Source: Streptomyces macrolidinus (GTDB taxonomy: Bacteria > Actinomycetota > Actinomycetes > Streptomycetales > Streptomycetaceae). Taken from it: a DNA stretch of 64,000 bases. The DNA lies in contig NZ_JAMWMR010000019.1 of assembly GCF_023887685.1 (NCBI RefSeq), positions 62,001-126,000 of the forward strand, in the 5' to 3' direction. The translations under genes and the position numbers were made by a program. Position 1 is the first letter of the stretch. Each line of letters starts with the position of its first letter. This document shows, in pieces, positions 40,676 to 49,662 of the stretch. The notes below the pieces were generated by a model, which saw only the letters and a list, made by a program, of their open reading frames with translations, was not told the origin of the DNA and searched no databases.

Positions 40676-41785
40676 TCACCTCTGCGCGGTGACGCCCGAG
40701 CGAGCCTCCGCCCGTGCCTCGGCCATCCGCTGCTCGGCGATCCGGTCGGCCGCGGCGGCGGGCGGAATGCCGTCCGTCTTCGCACGTGCGAATATGGCCA
40801 GCGTGGTGTCGAAGATCTTCGCGGCCTTCGCGCGGCACCGGTCGAAGTCGAAGCCGTGCAGTTCGTCGGCGACCTGGATGACCCCGCCCGCGTTGACCAC
40901 GTAGTCCGGCGCGTACAGGATCCGGCGGTCCGCGAGGTCCTTCTCGACGCCCGGGTGCGCGAGCTGGTTGTTGGCCGCGCCGCACACCACCTGCGCCGTC
41001 AGCACCGGCACCGTGGCGTCGTTCAGCGCTCCGCCGAGCGCGCAGGGGGCGTAGATGTCCAGCCCCTCGGTGCGGATCAGGGCCTCGGTGTCGGCGGCCA
41101 CGGCGACCTCGGGGTGCGCGTCGGTGATCCGGCGCACGGCGTCCGGCCGTACATCGGTGATCACGACCTCGGCGCCGTCCTCCAGCAGATGCCCGACCAG
41201 GTAGTACCCGACCTTGCCGACGCCGGCGACACCGACCTTGCGGCCCCGCAGCGTCGGGTCGCCCCACAGATGCTGGGCGGAGGCGCGCATGCCTTGGAAG
41301 ACGCCGTAGGCGGTGAGCACGGAGGAGTCGCCCGCGCCGCCGTTCTCCGGGGAGCGCCCGGTGGTCCAGGGGCACTCCCTGGCCACGACGTCCATGTCCG
41401 CCACGTACGTGCCGACGTCGCACGCGGTCACGTACCGGCCGCCGAGCGAGGCCACGCACCGGCCGTACGCCAGCAGCAGGTCCTCGGTCTTGATCCGCTC
41501 GGGATCACCGATGATCACGGCCTTGCCGCCACCGTGGTCCAGCCCGGCCATGGCGTTCTTGTACGACATCCCGCGCGCGAGGTTCAGCGCGTCGGCGACG
41601 GCCTCTTCCTCGGTCGCGTAGGGGTAGAAGCGGGTACCGCCGAGGGCGGGGCCCAGGGCGGTGGAGTGGATCGCGATGACGGCCTTGAGGCCACTGGCCC
41701 GGTCCTGGCAGAGCACGACCTGCTCGTGGCCTCCCTGATCCGAGCGGAACAGGGTGTGCAGGACGCCGTCGGTTACGTCGGTCAC
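40676..41785 (-). CDS. vdh: Valine/leucine dehydrogenase
   Basis: Encodes 369 residues of the Glu/Leu/Phe/Val dehydrogenase family, which oxidatively deaminates branched-chain amino acids with NAD to 2-oxoacids, precursors for fatty acids and polyketides. The catalytic Lys lies in GLDHGGGKAVIIGDP, with upstream ALGPALGGTRFYPY and RYVTACDVGTYVADMD. The Rossmann NAD-binding loop is VGVAGVGKVGYYLV and IYAPCALGGALND follows. Near-identity with S. coelicolor Vdh (recollection) supports the name. GTG 41785 has GGGAG 9 nt upstream. Confidence 0.94.
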   Translation of the reverse strand: MTDVTDGVLHTLFRSDQGGHEQVVLCQDRASGLKAVIAIHSTALGPALGGTRFYPYATEEEAVADALNLARGMSYKNAMAGLDHGGGKAVIIGDPERIKTEDLLLAYGRCVASLGGRYVTACDVGTYVADMDVVARECPWTTGRSPENGGAGDSSVLTAYGVFQGMRASAQHLWGDPTLRGRKVGVAGVGKVGYYLVGHLLEDGAEVVITDVRPDAVRRITDAHPEVAVAADTEALIRTEGLDIYAPCALGGALNDATVPVLTAQVVCGAANNQLAHPGVEKDLADRRILYAPDYVVNAGGVIQVADELHGFDFDRCRAKAAKIFDTTLAIFARAKTDGIPPAAAADRIAEQRMAEARAEARSGVTAQR

Positions 41786-42028
41786 GGTGGTGACTCCCGG
41801 ATGAGTAGCGGCGGTTGGGGCGGGCCCGTACGGGTGGCGGGCCCGGTGGGCATGAGCGTAGAACGTGCGGCTGCCCGTCGGCGGTGTCGTGCTCAGGATC
41901 ACCCCTGCTTGGAGTACGGCGCGTACGGCCATGCCGGGCCCATGGCACGATTTGCCATGGTTTTCCGCCCCCCGGCCCGACCGCTCCCGGACGGGTTTCG
42001 GGTGCGGTCCGATGGGGAGGGAGCAGGC

Positions 42029-42871
42029 GTGCCCAAGGTGTCCTCGGTGATCGTCCCGTATGCGTCCTACTTGCGCGTGTACGAGCCGCTGGCCGCCTTC
42101 CCGGAGCCGGAGCGCGGCCACTGGGAGCGGTACGCCCGTCGCCCCGACCGTCCCTCGTACCAGGACGAACTGCGCCGCTCCCTGGCCGACTTGCTGCCCA
42201 CCCCGCCGGTCGCCGTGCCGGTGCACGAGAGCGGCGACGCCTTCGTGACCGAGGTCGAGGGGGTGCTGTGCGTCTGCCCGTGGCGCACGCGGCTGCGCGG
42301 CTGGCAGGCGTTGGGCGAGCTGGACCGGGAACTGCCCGTGCCGGTGCTGGACGCGGTCCTGCCGCCCGTGGTGCGCCGCCAGGCCGCCCAGGACTACGAG
42401 CGCTGGCTGACCCGCAACCCGGACGCCCGGCCGTGGATCCGCACCGCGACCTGGCAGGTGCCGCTGAACTGGTTCGTGCTCGTCTCCGACGGCGAGCGGC
42501 GCTACGACAAGGGGTCCGGCGAGATCCCGCCGATGCTTCGCTATCGCACGCCCATGGTGCAGGCGCGGCGGCGCACCGCACGGGCGCTGCGGACGCTGCG
42601 GGAGACGATCGACGAGGGGCCGCTCATCGACGGGCTGGTGGAAGTGGGCCGCTGGCTGGAGGAGTTCCATCCGCGCTCACTGGTCGAGTTGGACTACGGC
42701 GGGCTCGTGCACGCCCTGCCGGCCGCGGAGCTGGACGGGGACCACTCGGCCGCGGATGTCGCCGAGGGCATCGAGGCTCTGCGGCGGGGGGACGGGGTCA
42801 CCGCGGGGGAGGCGTACGGGCGGCTGGTGGAGCGCTGGCGGGCCGTGCGGGACCGCCGCTCGGCGAACTGA
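42029..42871 (+). CDS. Conserved actinobacterial hypothetical protein
   Basis: Encodes 280 residues beginning VPKVSSVIVPYASYLRVYEP. No signal peptide, membrane segment or catalytic motif stands out. It is rich in Trp/Arg and contains CVCPWRTRLRGWQALGEL and WQVPLNWFVLVSDGERRYD, with a C-terminal helical part. GTG 42029 follows GGGGAGGGAG. The gene sits between vdh and bldC in Streptomyces generally (recollection) but has no assigned role. It is divergent from vdh. Confidence 0.8.
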   Translation: MPKVSSVIVPYASYLRVYEPLAAFPEPERGHWERYARRPDRPSYQDELRRSLADLLPTPPVAVPVHESGDAFVTEVEGVLCVCPWRTRLRGWQALGELDRELPVPVLDAVLPPVVRRQAAQDYERWLTRNPDARPWIRTATWQVPLNWFVLVSDGERRYDKGSGEIPPMLRYRTPMVQARRRTARALRTLRETIDEGPLIDGLVEVGRWLEEFHPRSLVELDYGGLVHALPAAELDGDHSAADVAEGIEALRRGDGVTAGEAYGRLVERWRAVRDRRSAN

Positions 42872-43156
42872 CAATCGAGCTGCGACGAACCGGTGCGCGA
42901 ATTGTGACCCGTGAGACATGATGAAGTGATAAGTCTTGGCCCAGGGTTGACGTGCCGCAGACAGATGCGTGGGACGTAGGCCTCGATCCGGGCTAATGCT
43001 GTCAAGCGTGACGGACCGCACTTACAAGGACCTTGCGCCTAACGGCCCTCCTCATGCCAAAATAGGACAAGGAGCCCGGGGGAGGTTCTGTCTGTCCACT
43101 CATGGTCGGAAACTCTGCGTTGCGTGCTTTGGGGGGTCTGGGGCCTCCTGATCGCC

Positions 43157-43175
43157 CTGTGACTGATCGTCACAG
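43157..43175. promoter_or_regulatory. Dyad upstream of bldC
   Basis: CTGTGAC and GTCACAG form a perfect 7-bp inverted repeat spaced by 5 nt; candidate operator. Confidence 0.4.
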
Positions 43176-43376
43176 TGGCGTGACTGTCCGCTATGGCATG
43201 GTCCATCGGCTTCCGTCGCTGATGAACACCTGGGAGGGCAATTCCATCGGTTTGGCCGACGCGGCTGGACGGATGGTGTAGTTGTAGTGCCGAGGACAAG
43301 CCGTTCGTCCTATAACCGACTCGACTCGCGTCCGCCATATCGGGCAACGCGGGTCAAGGTGCAGAATTTAGAGGAA

Positions 43377-43398
43377 AGAACCGAGAAGGTTCGGTTCT
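43377..43398 (+). promoter_or_regulatory. Stem-loop next to bldC ribosome site
   Basis: AGAACCGA and TCGGTTCT pair over 8 bp around a 6-nt loop. The stem ends 5 nt before the GGAGG ribosome site, where it could affect translation. Confidence 0.45.
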
Positions 43399-43414
43399 CC
43401 CGAGGAGGCCGCTC

Positions 43415-43621
43415 ATGACAGCTCGCACCCCTGATGCCGAGCCGCTGCTGACCCCGGCTGAGGTCGCCACGATGTTCCGCGTCGACCCCAAGACGGTCAC
43501 GCGGTGGGCGAAGGCCGGCAAGCTCACGTCGATCCGTACGCTCGGCGGCCACCGCCGCTACCGCGAGGCCGAGGTTCGCGCCCTGCTGGCGGGTATCCCG
43601 CAGCAGCGCAGCGAGGCCTGA
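43415..43621 (+). CDS. bldC: Developmental regulator BldC
   Basis: Encodes 68 residues, essentially one MerR-like winged-helix domain: LLTPAEVATMFRVDPKTVTR, WAKAGKLTSIRTLGG and HRRYREAEVRALLAG. BldC binds cooperatively to direct repeats and controls entry into development in Streptomyces. The protein is nearly invariant in the genus, so the name is secure. CGAGGAGG precedes the ATG. It is followed by a strong terminator. Confidence 0.97.
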   Translation: MTARTPDAEPLLTPAEVATMFRVDPKTVTRWAKAGKLTSIRTLGGHRRYREAEVRALLAGIPQQRSEA

Positions 43622-43756
43622 ACAACTGCATAACCGGACATACCGTCAGACCCCCCAATCTGCCGGGCCGTCCGACCACAGCTCCAACTGACGCGGGTTC
43701 TGCCCCAACAGAGCCCTCCCCCGAGGTCATCTGAGGCACGACAAGGGTGCGTCATC

Positions 43757-43796
43757 GATCGCGCTGGACTCCGCCGGGTCCAGCGCGATCTTTTTT
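43757..43796 (+). terminator. Terminator of bldC with U-run
   Basis: A perfect 13-bp stem (43757-43769 with 43778-43790) is followed by six T. A Rho-independent terminator with a full U-run is uncommon in Streptomyces. Confidence 0.95.
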
Positions 43797-43892
43797 GTTG
43801 CCCCGCCCACCCCCGTCAGCCCCGTTTCATGAGCGGCCCTGTGGAGGTCTGGGGAGGGGTGTCGGATCTGTTGTGCGGGGCCCTCGGGTGAG

Positions 43893-43904
43893 GTGCAATT
43901 GCAC
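43893..43904. promoter_or_regulatory. 12-bp palindrome in AT-rich region
   Basis: GTGCAATTGCAC is a perfect palindrome in an unusually AT-rich patch; it could bind a dimeric regulator. Confidence 0.35.
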
Positions 43905-44110
43905 ATATTAAATTGACCCTTTGTAGGCGGGGTGTAAGGACCGCGGTTCCTCAAAGTTATGTCGTGACACCCGTCACATGCCTGGGTTCTTGTTGCGCTC
44001 ATGCTCTCTTTGCTAGAGGAACACGCTTACGTGGAACGGGTGTTGGGGGAATCGGCGCGCACGCCCGGAGGCGGCCGGGCGCGAGTTTCGGACGACCTGG
44101 AGGGCCTCTG

Positions 44111-44311
44111 TCACGCCTGGGAGGCTCCGGCGGGGCTCTCGTCCACGAAGACCGCCTCCGGGCTCTCCTCGCCGTACGAGGCCGGTTCCGTCGCCAGGAG
44201 CTGTAGCCGGCGGCAGACCGCGCAGTGCCATGTCACATGACGGAGGCCGGAAGCGGCGGCCAGATGGGCGCGGAGCAGAGCACGCGTCTTGTGCCGAACG
44301 GACGTCGCCAT
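44111..44311 (-). CDS. Small hypothetical protein with Cys pair (66 aa)
   Basis: ATG 44311 has a near-perfect AGGAGGTG ribosome site and opens 66 residues beginning MATSVRHKTRALLRAHLAAA. A Cys-x2-Cys pair follows in WHCAVCRRLQLLA, suggesting a small zinc- or thiol-based site, and the tail is acidic (EESPEAVFVDESPAG). The strong ribosome site and normal codon use support a real gene despite its size. No family name is known to me. Confidence 0.68.
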   Translation of the reverse strand: MATSVRHKTRALLRAHLAAASGLRHVTWHCAVCRRLQLLATEPASYGEESPEAVFVDESPAGASQA

Positions 44312-44447
44312 ACGCCACCTCCTGGGCTCGAACAGCCCTTTGGCCCTGGCTTCCGGGGTACCGGGGGAATGTGACGCCGTCAAGTCCCACGGCGCCCGGC
44401 GGCGAGCGGACCGCGGCAGCCGTGCGCGGATGTCCGCGAGCACGAAG

Positions 44448-44476
44448 AAGCCCCGCATCTTCAAGATGCGGGGCTT
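44448..44476 (-). terminator. Terminator of tRNA-Asp copy 1
   Basis: A perfect 12-bp stem (44448-44459 with 44465-44476) with a 5-nt loop lies directly downstream of the tRNA. Confidence 0.85.
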
Positions 44477-44481
44477 TGCTG

Positions 44482-44556
44482 CGGTCCTGACGGGATTTGA
44501 ACCCGCGGCCTCCACCTTGACAGGGTGGCGAGCACTCCAAACTGCTCCACAGGACC
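44482..44556 (-). tRNA. tRNA-Asp(GTC), copy 1
   Basis: A 75-nt tRNA: acceptor GGTCCTG/CAGGACC, discriminator G, anticodon loop CTGTCAA (anticodon GTC). The same tRNA occurs at 49398. Confidence 0.95.
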
Positions 44557-44664
44557 AGGTTTCGCGGCGCGGATCGTGCGGTGCGCTGCGAGAAGAGACT
44601 GTACAGGAGGGTGAGCCCTTGGGTCGAACTCACCCAACGTGTACCGTCCGTCACCCGGTGGCCG

Positions 44665-47600
44665 TCACGGCGCGGCGGCGTCGATCGCCTTCACGATGCG
44701 CTTGTCCGAGACCGGATACGCGGTGCCCAACGCGTGCGCGAAGTAGCTGACACGCAGCTCCTCGATCATCCAGCGGATGTCCAGGACCGAGGAGGGGACG
44801 GGGCGGCCCTTGGGCAACTGCTCCAGCAGCCACGCGTACTCGTCCTGCATCTCCTGGACCTTCTCCATGCGCGTGGTGTCCCGCTGGACGTTCGTCGGCA
44901 TCTGCTGCACCCGGCGGTCCACGGCGATCAGATAGCGCATCAGGTCGGGCAGGCGCCGCACGCCCACCGCGGTGACGAAGCCGGGCTTCACCAGGGCGTC
45001 GAGCTGCGCCCGTACGTCCGCCAGGTTCGCCAGCAGCGCCGGGCTCCGTACGGCCTTCAGACGGCGCTCACAGGACTGCCAGGCGGCCAGTACCTGCTGC
45101 ACCTGCCCGACCGTGCGCACCGTCATGTCGACGATCTCCGCGCGCACCCGGTCGTACAGCTTCCGGTACGACTCCTCGTCCCAGGCGGGTCCCCCGAAGT
45201 CCGCGATCAGCCGGTCCGCCGCCGCCATCGCGCAGTCGTCGAACAGGGCCTGGATCGAGCCGTGCGGGTTCGCCGACAGACCGAGCTTCTGGGCGTTCGT
45301 CAGCTTCTCGGACGCGAACTTCGCAGGGTTCACCGGGATGTTCCGCAGGATCAGCCGTCGCGTGCCCTGCCACATGGCCTGCGCCTGCTCCTCCTCCGTG
45401 TCGAAGAGGCGTACGGAGACCGTGTCGCCGTCGTCGACCAGCGCCGGGTACGCCTTCACCGGCTGGCCCGCGCGCCGTGTTTCGAAGACACGGGTCAGTG
45501 AGCCGATCGTCCAGTCCGTCAGGCCCGTACGCTCCAGCGACTCACCGCCCTGTCGCTCGGCCGTGGCCGCCGCGGCCTGCGAGAGCGCCTTGCGCGCCTT
45601 CGGCTTCAGCTTGAGCTTCAGGGCCGTGAGGTCCTTGTCCTCGGCGAGCTTGCGGCGCCGCTCGTCGACGATCCGGAACGTGACCGTGAGGTGGTCGGGC
45701 ACCTTCGACCAGTCGAAGTCGGCCGCCTCGAACGGCACGCCGACCATCCGTCTCAGCTCCCGCGCCATCGCCACCGTCAGCGGCTCCTGAGCGGACTGCG
45801 CCTGGCCGTCGGCCTCCGGAGCCGACGCCTTCTCCAGGAACGCCTTCGCGTAGTTCGGCGCCGGGACGTAGTTGCGGCGGACGGGCTTGGGCAGGGAGCG
45901 GATCAGCTCCGTGACCAGTTCCTCGCGCAACCCCGGGATCTGCCAGTCGAAGCCCTCGTCCGTGACCTGGTTGAGGACCTGCAAGGGGATGTGGACGGTC
46001 ACACCGTCCGCGTCCGCGCCGGGCTCGAACTGGTAGGTGACCTTGAACTTCAGCCGGCCCTGCCGCCAGGAGTCGGGGTAGTCGTCCTTGGTGACCGCGC
46101 CCGCCTTCTCGTTGATGAGCATCTCGCGCTCGAAGTCGAGGAAGTCGGGCTGCTCATGGCGCTTGTGCTTCCACCAGGAGTCGAAGTGGGCGCCGGACAC
46201 GACGTGTTCGGGCACCCGCTGGTCGTAGAAGTCGAACAGCGTCTCGTCGTCGACCAGGATGTCCCGGCGCCGGGCGCGGTGCTCCAACTCCTCGACCTCG
46301 GTGAGGAGTCTGCGGTTCGCGGCGAAGAACTTGTGGTGCGTGCGCCAGTCGCCCTCGACGAGTGCGTTACGGATGAACAGCTCGCGGCTCGCCTCCGGGT
46401 CGATACGCCCGTAGTTCACCTTCCGCTGGGCGACGATCGGAACGCCGTACAGCGTCACCTTCTCGTACGCCATCACGGCCGCCTGGTCCTTCTCCCAGTG
46501 CGGTTCGCTGTACGTCCGCTTCAGCAGATGACCGGCGAGCGGCTCCACCCACTCGGGCTCGATCTTCGCGTTGACGCGCGCCCACAGCCGGGACGTCTCC
46601 ACCAGCTCGGCGGACATCACGAAGCGCGGCGGCTTCCTGAAGAGGGACGACCCAGGGAAGATCGCGAACTTGGCGTTGCGGGCGCCCACGTACTCGTTGC
46701 GTCCGCCGTCCTTGCGGGCGCCGGCCCCGGAGTCCTTGGGCTCCTTCACGTCCTTCAGCCCGATGTGCGAGAGCAGCCCGGCGAGGAGCGAGATGTGGAC
46801 GCGGTCGCCCGGAGCGTCCTCCTCGTTCAGGTGCATGCCCATCTGCTTGGCGACGGTGCGCAGTTGGGTGTAGATGTCCTGCCATTCGCGGATGCGCAGG
46901 AAGTTCAGGTACTCCTGCTTGCACATCCGGCGGAACGACGACGAGCCGCGCTCCTTCTGCTGCTCGCGGATGTACCGCCACAGATTGAGATAGGCGAGGA
47001 AGTCGCTGGTCTCTTCCTTGAAGCGGGCGTGCTGCTGGTCGGCCTGGGCCTGCTTGTCGGAGGGGCGTTCCCGCGGGTCCTGGATGGACAGCGCGGCGGC
47101 GATGACCATGACCTCGCGGACACAGCCGTTGCGCTCGGCCTCCAGGACCATCCGCGCGAGGCGGGGGTCCACCGGCAGTTGGGCGAGCTTGCGGCCGGTG
47201 TCCGTGAGCCGCTTGCGCGGGTCCTTCTCCGCCGGGTCCAACGCGCCCAGTTCCTGGAGGAGTTGGATGCCGTCGCGGATGTTGCGGTGGTCCGGCGGGT
47301 CAATGAAGGGGAACTTCTCGATGTCGCCGAGACCGGCCGCGGTCATCTGGAGGATGACGGAGGCGAGGTTCGTCCGGAGGATCTCCGCGTCCGTGAACTC
47401 GGGCCGGGTCGCGAAGTCGTCCTCGCTGTACAGACGGATGCAGATACCGTCCGACGTACGGCCGCAGCGGCCCTTGCGCTGGTTGGCGCTCGCCTGGGAC
47501 ACCGGCTCGATGGGCAGGCGCTGGACCTTGGTGCGGTGGCTGTAGCGCGAGATACGGGCGAAGCCGGGGTCGATGACGTACTTGATGCCCGGGACGGTCA

Positions 47601-48669
47601 GCGAGGTCTCGGCCACGTTGGTGGCCAGGACGATCCTGCGGCCCGTGTGCTGCTGGAAGACACGGTGCTGCTCGGCGTGCGAGAGCCGGGCGTACAGGGG
47701 CAGCACCTCGGTGAACCGGTACTGCTTCTTGATCAGCGCGTCGGCCGTGTCGCGGATCTCCCGCTCACCGGAGAGGAAGACGAGGATGTCGCCCTTGCCC
47801 TCGCCCATGAGTTCCTCGACGGCGTCCGTGATCGCGGTGATCTGGTCGCGGTCGGCGTCGTCGCCGTTCTCCTCCAGGAGCGGGCGGTAGCGCACCTCGA
47901 CGGGGTAGGTACGACCGCTGACCTCGATGATCGGCGCGTCGCCGAAGTGCCGCGAGAAGCGCTCGGGGTCGATCGTGGCCGAGGTGATGACGACCTTGAG
48001 ATCCGGGCGCCGGGGCAGGAGCTGGGCCAGGTAGCCGAGCAGGAAGTCGATGTTGAGGGACCGCTCGTGGGCCTCGTCGATGATGATCGTGTCGTAGGCG
48101 CGCAGCTCGCGGTCCGTCTGGATCTCGGCGAGCAGGATGCCGTCCGTCATCAGCTTGACGAAGGTGGCGTCGGGGTTCACCTGGTCGGTGAAGCGCACCT
48201 TCCAGCCGACGGCCTCGCCGAGGGGCGTGTCCAGCTCCTCGGCCACGCGCTCGGCGACCGTCCGGGCGGCGATACGGCGGGGCTGGGTGTGACCGATCAT
48301 GCCCCGCACGCCACGGCCGAGTTCCAGACAGATCTTGGGGATCTGCGTGGTCTTGCCGGAGCCGGTCTCGCCCGCCACGATCACGACCTGGTGGTCGCGG
48401 ATGGCGTCGGCGATGGCGTCCTTCCGCTGGCTGACGGGAAGCTGCTCGGGGTACGTGACGGCCGGGACGCGGGCGGCACGCCCGGCGATCCTGTCCTCGG
48501 CCTTGACGACCTCCGCCTCGATCTCGGCGAGTACGGCGGTCCGGGCCTCGGGCTTGCGGATCTTGCGTGCGCCTTCGAGCCTGCGGCCGAGACGGTGCGC
48601 GTCGCGCAGGGACAGCTCGGTCAGGCGGCGGGCGAGGGTGCCGAGGGCGGGGGCGGGATGCGTAGACAT
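44665..48669 (-). CDS. hrpA: DEAH-box ATP-dependent RNA helicase HrpA
   Basis: Encodes 1334 residues of the HrpA helicase family, involved in mRNA processing and ribosome rescue in other bacteria. Motif I is VIVAGETGSGKTTQIPK (about residue 95), motif Ia TQPRRIAARTVAERVA, the DEAH box IIIDEAHERSLN, motif III ITSATID, and motif VI QRKGRCGRTSDG. A winged-helix/ratchet region and the long HrpA-specific C-terminal DUF3418 region (from about residue 740) follow. Full-length and intact. ATG 48669. A minus-strand small membrane protein gene lies upstream. Confidence 0.95.
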   Translation of the reverse strand: MSTHPAPALGTLARRLTELSLRDAHRLGRRLEGARKIRKPEARTAVLAEIEAEVVKAEDRIAGRAARVPAVTYPEQLPVSQRKDAIADAIRDHQVVIVAGETGSGKTTQIPKICLELGRGVRGMIGHTQPRRIAARTVAERVAEELDTPLGEAVGWKVRFTDQVNPDATFVKLMTDGILLAEIQTDRELRAYDTIIIDEAHERSLNIDFLLGYLAQLLPRRPDLKVVITSATIDPERFSRHFGDAPIIEVSGRTYPVEVRYRPLLEENGDDADRDQITAITDAVEELMGEGKGDILVFLSGEREIRDTADALIKKQYRFTEVLPLYARLSHAEQHRVFQQHTGRRIVLATNVAETSLTVPGIKYVIDPGFARISRYSHRTKVQRLPIEPVSQASANQRKGRCGRTSDGICIRLYSEDDFATRPEFTDAEILRTNLASVILQMTAAGLGDIEKFPFIDPPDHRNIRDGIQLLQELGALDPAEKDPRKRLTDTGRKLAQLPVDPRLARMVLEAERNGCVREVMVIAAALSIQDPRERPSDKQAQADQQHARFKEETSDFLAYLNLWRYIREQQKERGSSSFRRMCKQEYLNFLRIREWQDIYTQLRTVAKQMGMHLNEEDAPGDRVHISLLAGLLSHIGLKDVKEPKDSGAGARKDGGRNEYVGARNAKFAIFPGSSLFRKPPRFVMSAELVETSRLWARVNAKIEPEWVEPLAGHLLKRTYSEPHWEKDQAAVMAYEKVTLYGVPIVAQRKVNYGRIDPEASRELFIRNALVEGDWRTHHKFFAANRRLLTEVEELEHRARRRDILVDDETLFDFYDQRVPEHVVSGAHFDSWWKHKRHEQPDFLDFEREMLINEKAGAVTKDDYPDSWRQGRLKFKVTYQFEPGADADGVTVHIPLQVLNQVTDEGFDWQIPGLREELVTELIRSLPKPVRRNYVPAPNYAKAFLEKASAPEADGQAQSAQEPLTVAMARELRRMVGVPFEAADFDWSKVPDHLTVTFRIVDERRRKLAEDKDLTALKLKLKPKARKALSQAAAATAERQGGESLERTGLTDWTIGSLTRVFETRRAGQPVKAYPALVDDGDTVSVRLFDTEEEQAQAMWQGTRRLILRNIPVNPAKFASEKLTNAQKLGLSANPHGSIQALFDDCAMAAADRLIADFGGPAWDEESYRKLYDRVRAEIVDMTVRTVGQVQQVLAAWQSCERRLKAVRSPALLANLADVRAQLDALVKPGFVTAVGVRRLPDLMRYLIAVDRRVQQMPTNVQRDTTRMEKVQEMQDEYAWLLEQLPKGRPVPSSVLDIRWMIEELRVSYFAHALGTAYPVSDKRIVKAIDAAAP

Positions 48670-48773
48670 ACGCGGTCCAGGATCTCACCTCGGCGAAATT
48701 CCTGGCTAACGATTTGCCTCCGGCGGTTCGGCGGGTCGCCTCTGCGGCCCTCGGGGCGGGCGACCGCGTGCGC

Positions 48774-49085
48774 TCAGCCGCCGCTCGGCTGCTGCGGGAC
48801 CGGAGGCGCGGGCTGCTCGCGGGGCGCCCTGTCCTGCGTCATCGCGGTGGCGGTGTTGGAGACGGCCTTGATGCCCAGGTATGCGGTGGTCATCCCGCTC
48901 ATCGCGGTGAAGGCCGCGCTGAGCACGCCCACGATCACCGACTTGTCGCCGTCCAGCCGCCAGACACCGAAGATCACGATCCCGGCGATCGCGACATTGC
49001 TGATGATGACCGCGAGTAAGCCGTAGCGGGCGCGGTCCTTCTCCATCTCGACAGCTCCGGCGAGTTTCACCTGATCCCGGCGCAT
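48774..49085 (-). CDS. Small membrane protein (103 aa)
   Basis: Encodes 103 residues beginning MRRDQVKLAGAVEMEKDRAR. Two hydrophobic segments are seen: YGLLAVIISNVAIAGIVIFG (about 21-40) and VIVGVLSAAFTAMSGMTTAY (about 50-70). The C-terminal tail is Pro/Gln-rich and soluble. GGGGGAATC precedes ATG 49085. Codon use is normal. I do not recognise the family; it is a predicted two-helix membrane protein upstream of hrpA. Confidence 0.75.
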   Translation of the reverse strand: MRRDQVKLAGAVEMEKDRARYGLLAVIISNVAIAGIVIFGVWRLDGDKSVIVGVLSAAFTAMSGMTTAYLGIKAVSNTATAMTQDRAPREQPAPPVPQQPSGG

Positions 49086-49260
49086 GATTCCCCCGTTCGA
49101 ACGATTGCGTCGACCTGCTCGAACGTAGCGGCCGGGAGAGGACATGCCAAGGAGCGACGGGACACGCGACACGACCTGCGATACGACGTGTGACGTGACC
49201 TCGGTACGACCTCGGCACGACCTTGGATACGAGCTTCGAAACGCGAGCTTCGGTACGACG

Positions 49261-49290
49261 AAAGCCCCATCCCGCAAGGGATGAGGCTTT
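49261..49290 (-). terminator. Terminator of the tRNA Glu-Asp-Phe cluster
   Basis: A stem of about 12 bp (AAAGCC-CATCCC with GGGATG-GGCTTT, one bulge) around a 4-nt loop lies just after tRNA-Phe. Confidence 0.82.
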
Positions 49291-49299
49291 CATCAACGG

Positions 49300-49373
49300 T
49301 GGCTGGGGCCGGGGTCGAACCGGCGACCTTCCGCTTTTCAGGCGGACGCTCGTACCAACTGAGCTACCCAGCC
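49300..49373 (-). tRNA. tRNA-Phe(GAA)
   Basis: A 74-nt tRNA: acceptor GGCTGGG/CCCAGCC, discriminator A, anticodon loop CTGAAAA (anticodon GAA). Last in a three-tRNA cluster on the minus strand. Confidence 0.96.
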
Positions 49374-49397
49374 AAGAGGTTTCACGTGAAACCTCAG

Positions 49398-49472
49398 CGG
49401 TCCTGACGGGATTTGAACCCGCGGCCTCCACCTTGACAGGGTGGCGAGCACTCCAAACTGCTCCACAGGACC
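49398..49472 (-). tRNA. tRNA-Asp(GTC), copy 2
   Basis: A 75-nt tRNA with the same sequence as the gene at 44482-44556; anticodon GTC. Middle gene of the cluster. Confidence 0.95.
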
Positions 49473-49509
49473 AAGCGTTGTGTACGACAGTGTCGCACAC
49501 GGTTGTGCG

Positions 49510-49582
49510 TGCCCCCAACGGGATTCGAACCCGTGCTACCGCCTTGAAAGGGCGGCGTCCTAGGCCGCTAGACGATGAGGGC
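49510..49582 (-). tRNA. tRNA-Glu(TTC)
   Basis: A 73-nt tRNA: acceptor GCCCTCA/TGGGGGC (one G-T), discriminator A, anticodon loop CTTTCAA (anticodon TTC). First gene of the cluster. Confidence 0.96.
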
Positions 49583-49662
49583 TATCGGCCCGCCTGCGCG
49601 CTTCTCAGCGCGTCGGGGACGTGAGAAGCATATGGGATGGGGGGAGGGTTCGCCAAAACGGT

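Larger units (their letters stand above)
42872..43414. other. Long leader region of bldC
   Basis: About 540 bases without a supported gene, of lower GC. It contains a 7-bp dyad (43157-43175), a TATAAC -10-like box at about 43312-43317, and a stem-loop just before the bldC ribosome site. The length suggests complex control of this developmental gene. Confidence 0.55.
43622..44110. other. Intergenic stretch downstream of bldC
   Basis: About 490 bases. It holds the bldC terminator, then an AT-rich segment (around 43890-43990) with the perfect 12-bp palindrome GTGCAATTGCAC (43893-43904). A plus-strand frame starting at ATG 44001 (MLSLLEEHAYVER) is open but lies opposite a better-supported gene. 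Confidence 0.55.

Noticed and set aside
44001..44240. Plus-strand ORF MLSLLEEHAYVER
   Set aside because: It overlaps, on the opposite strand, a gene with a far better ribosome site, and only its first 20 residues look plausible.
45691..49026. 1111-residue plus-strand open frame opposite hrpA
   Set aside because: Shadow of hrpA; composition not protein-like and the helicase motifs on the other strand are complete.
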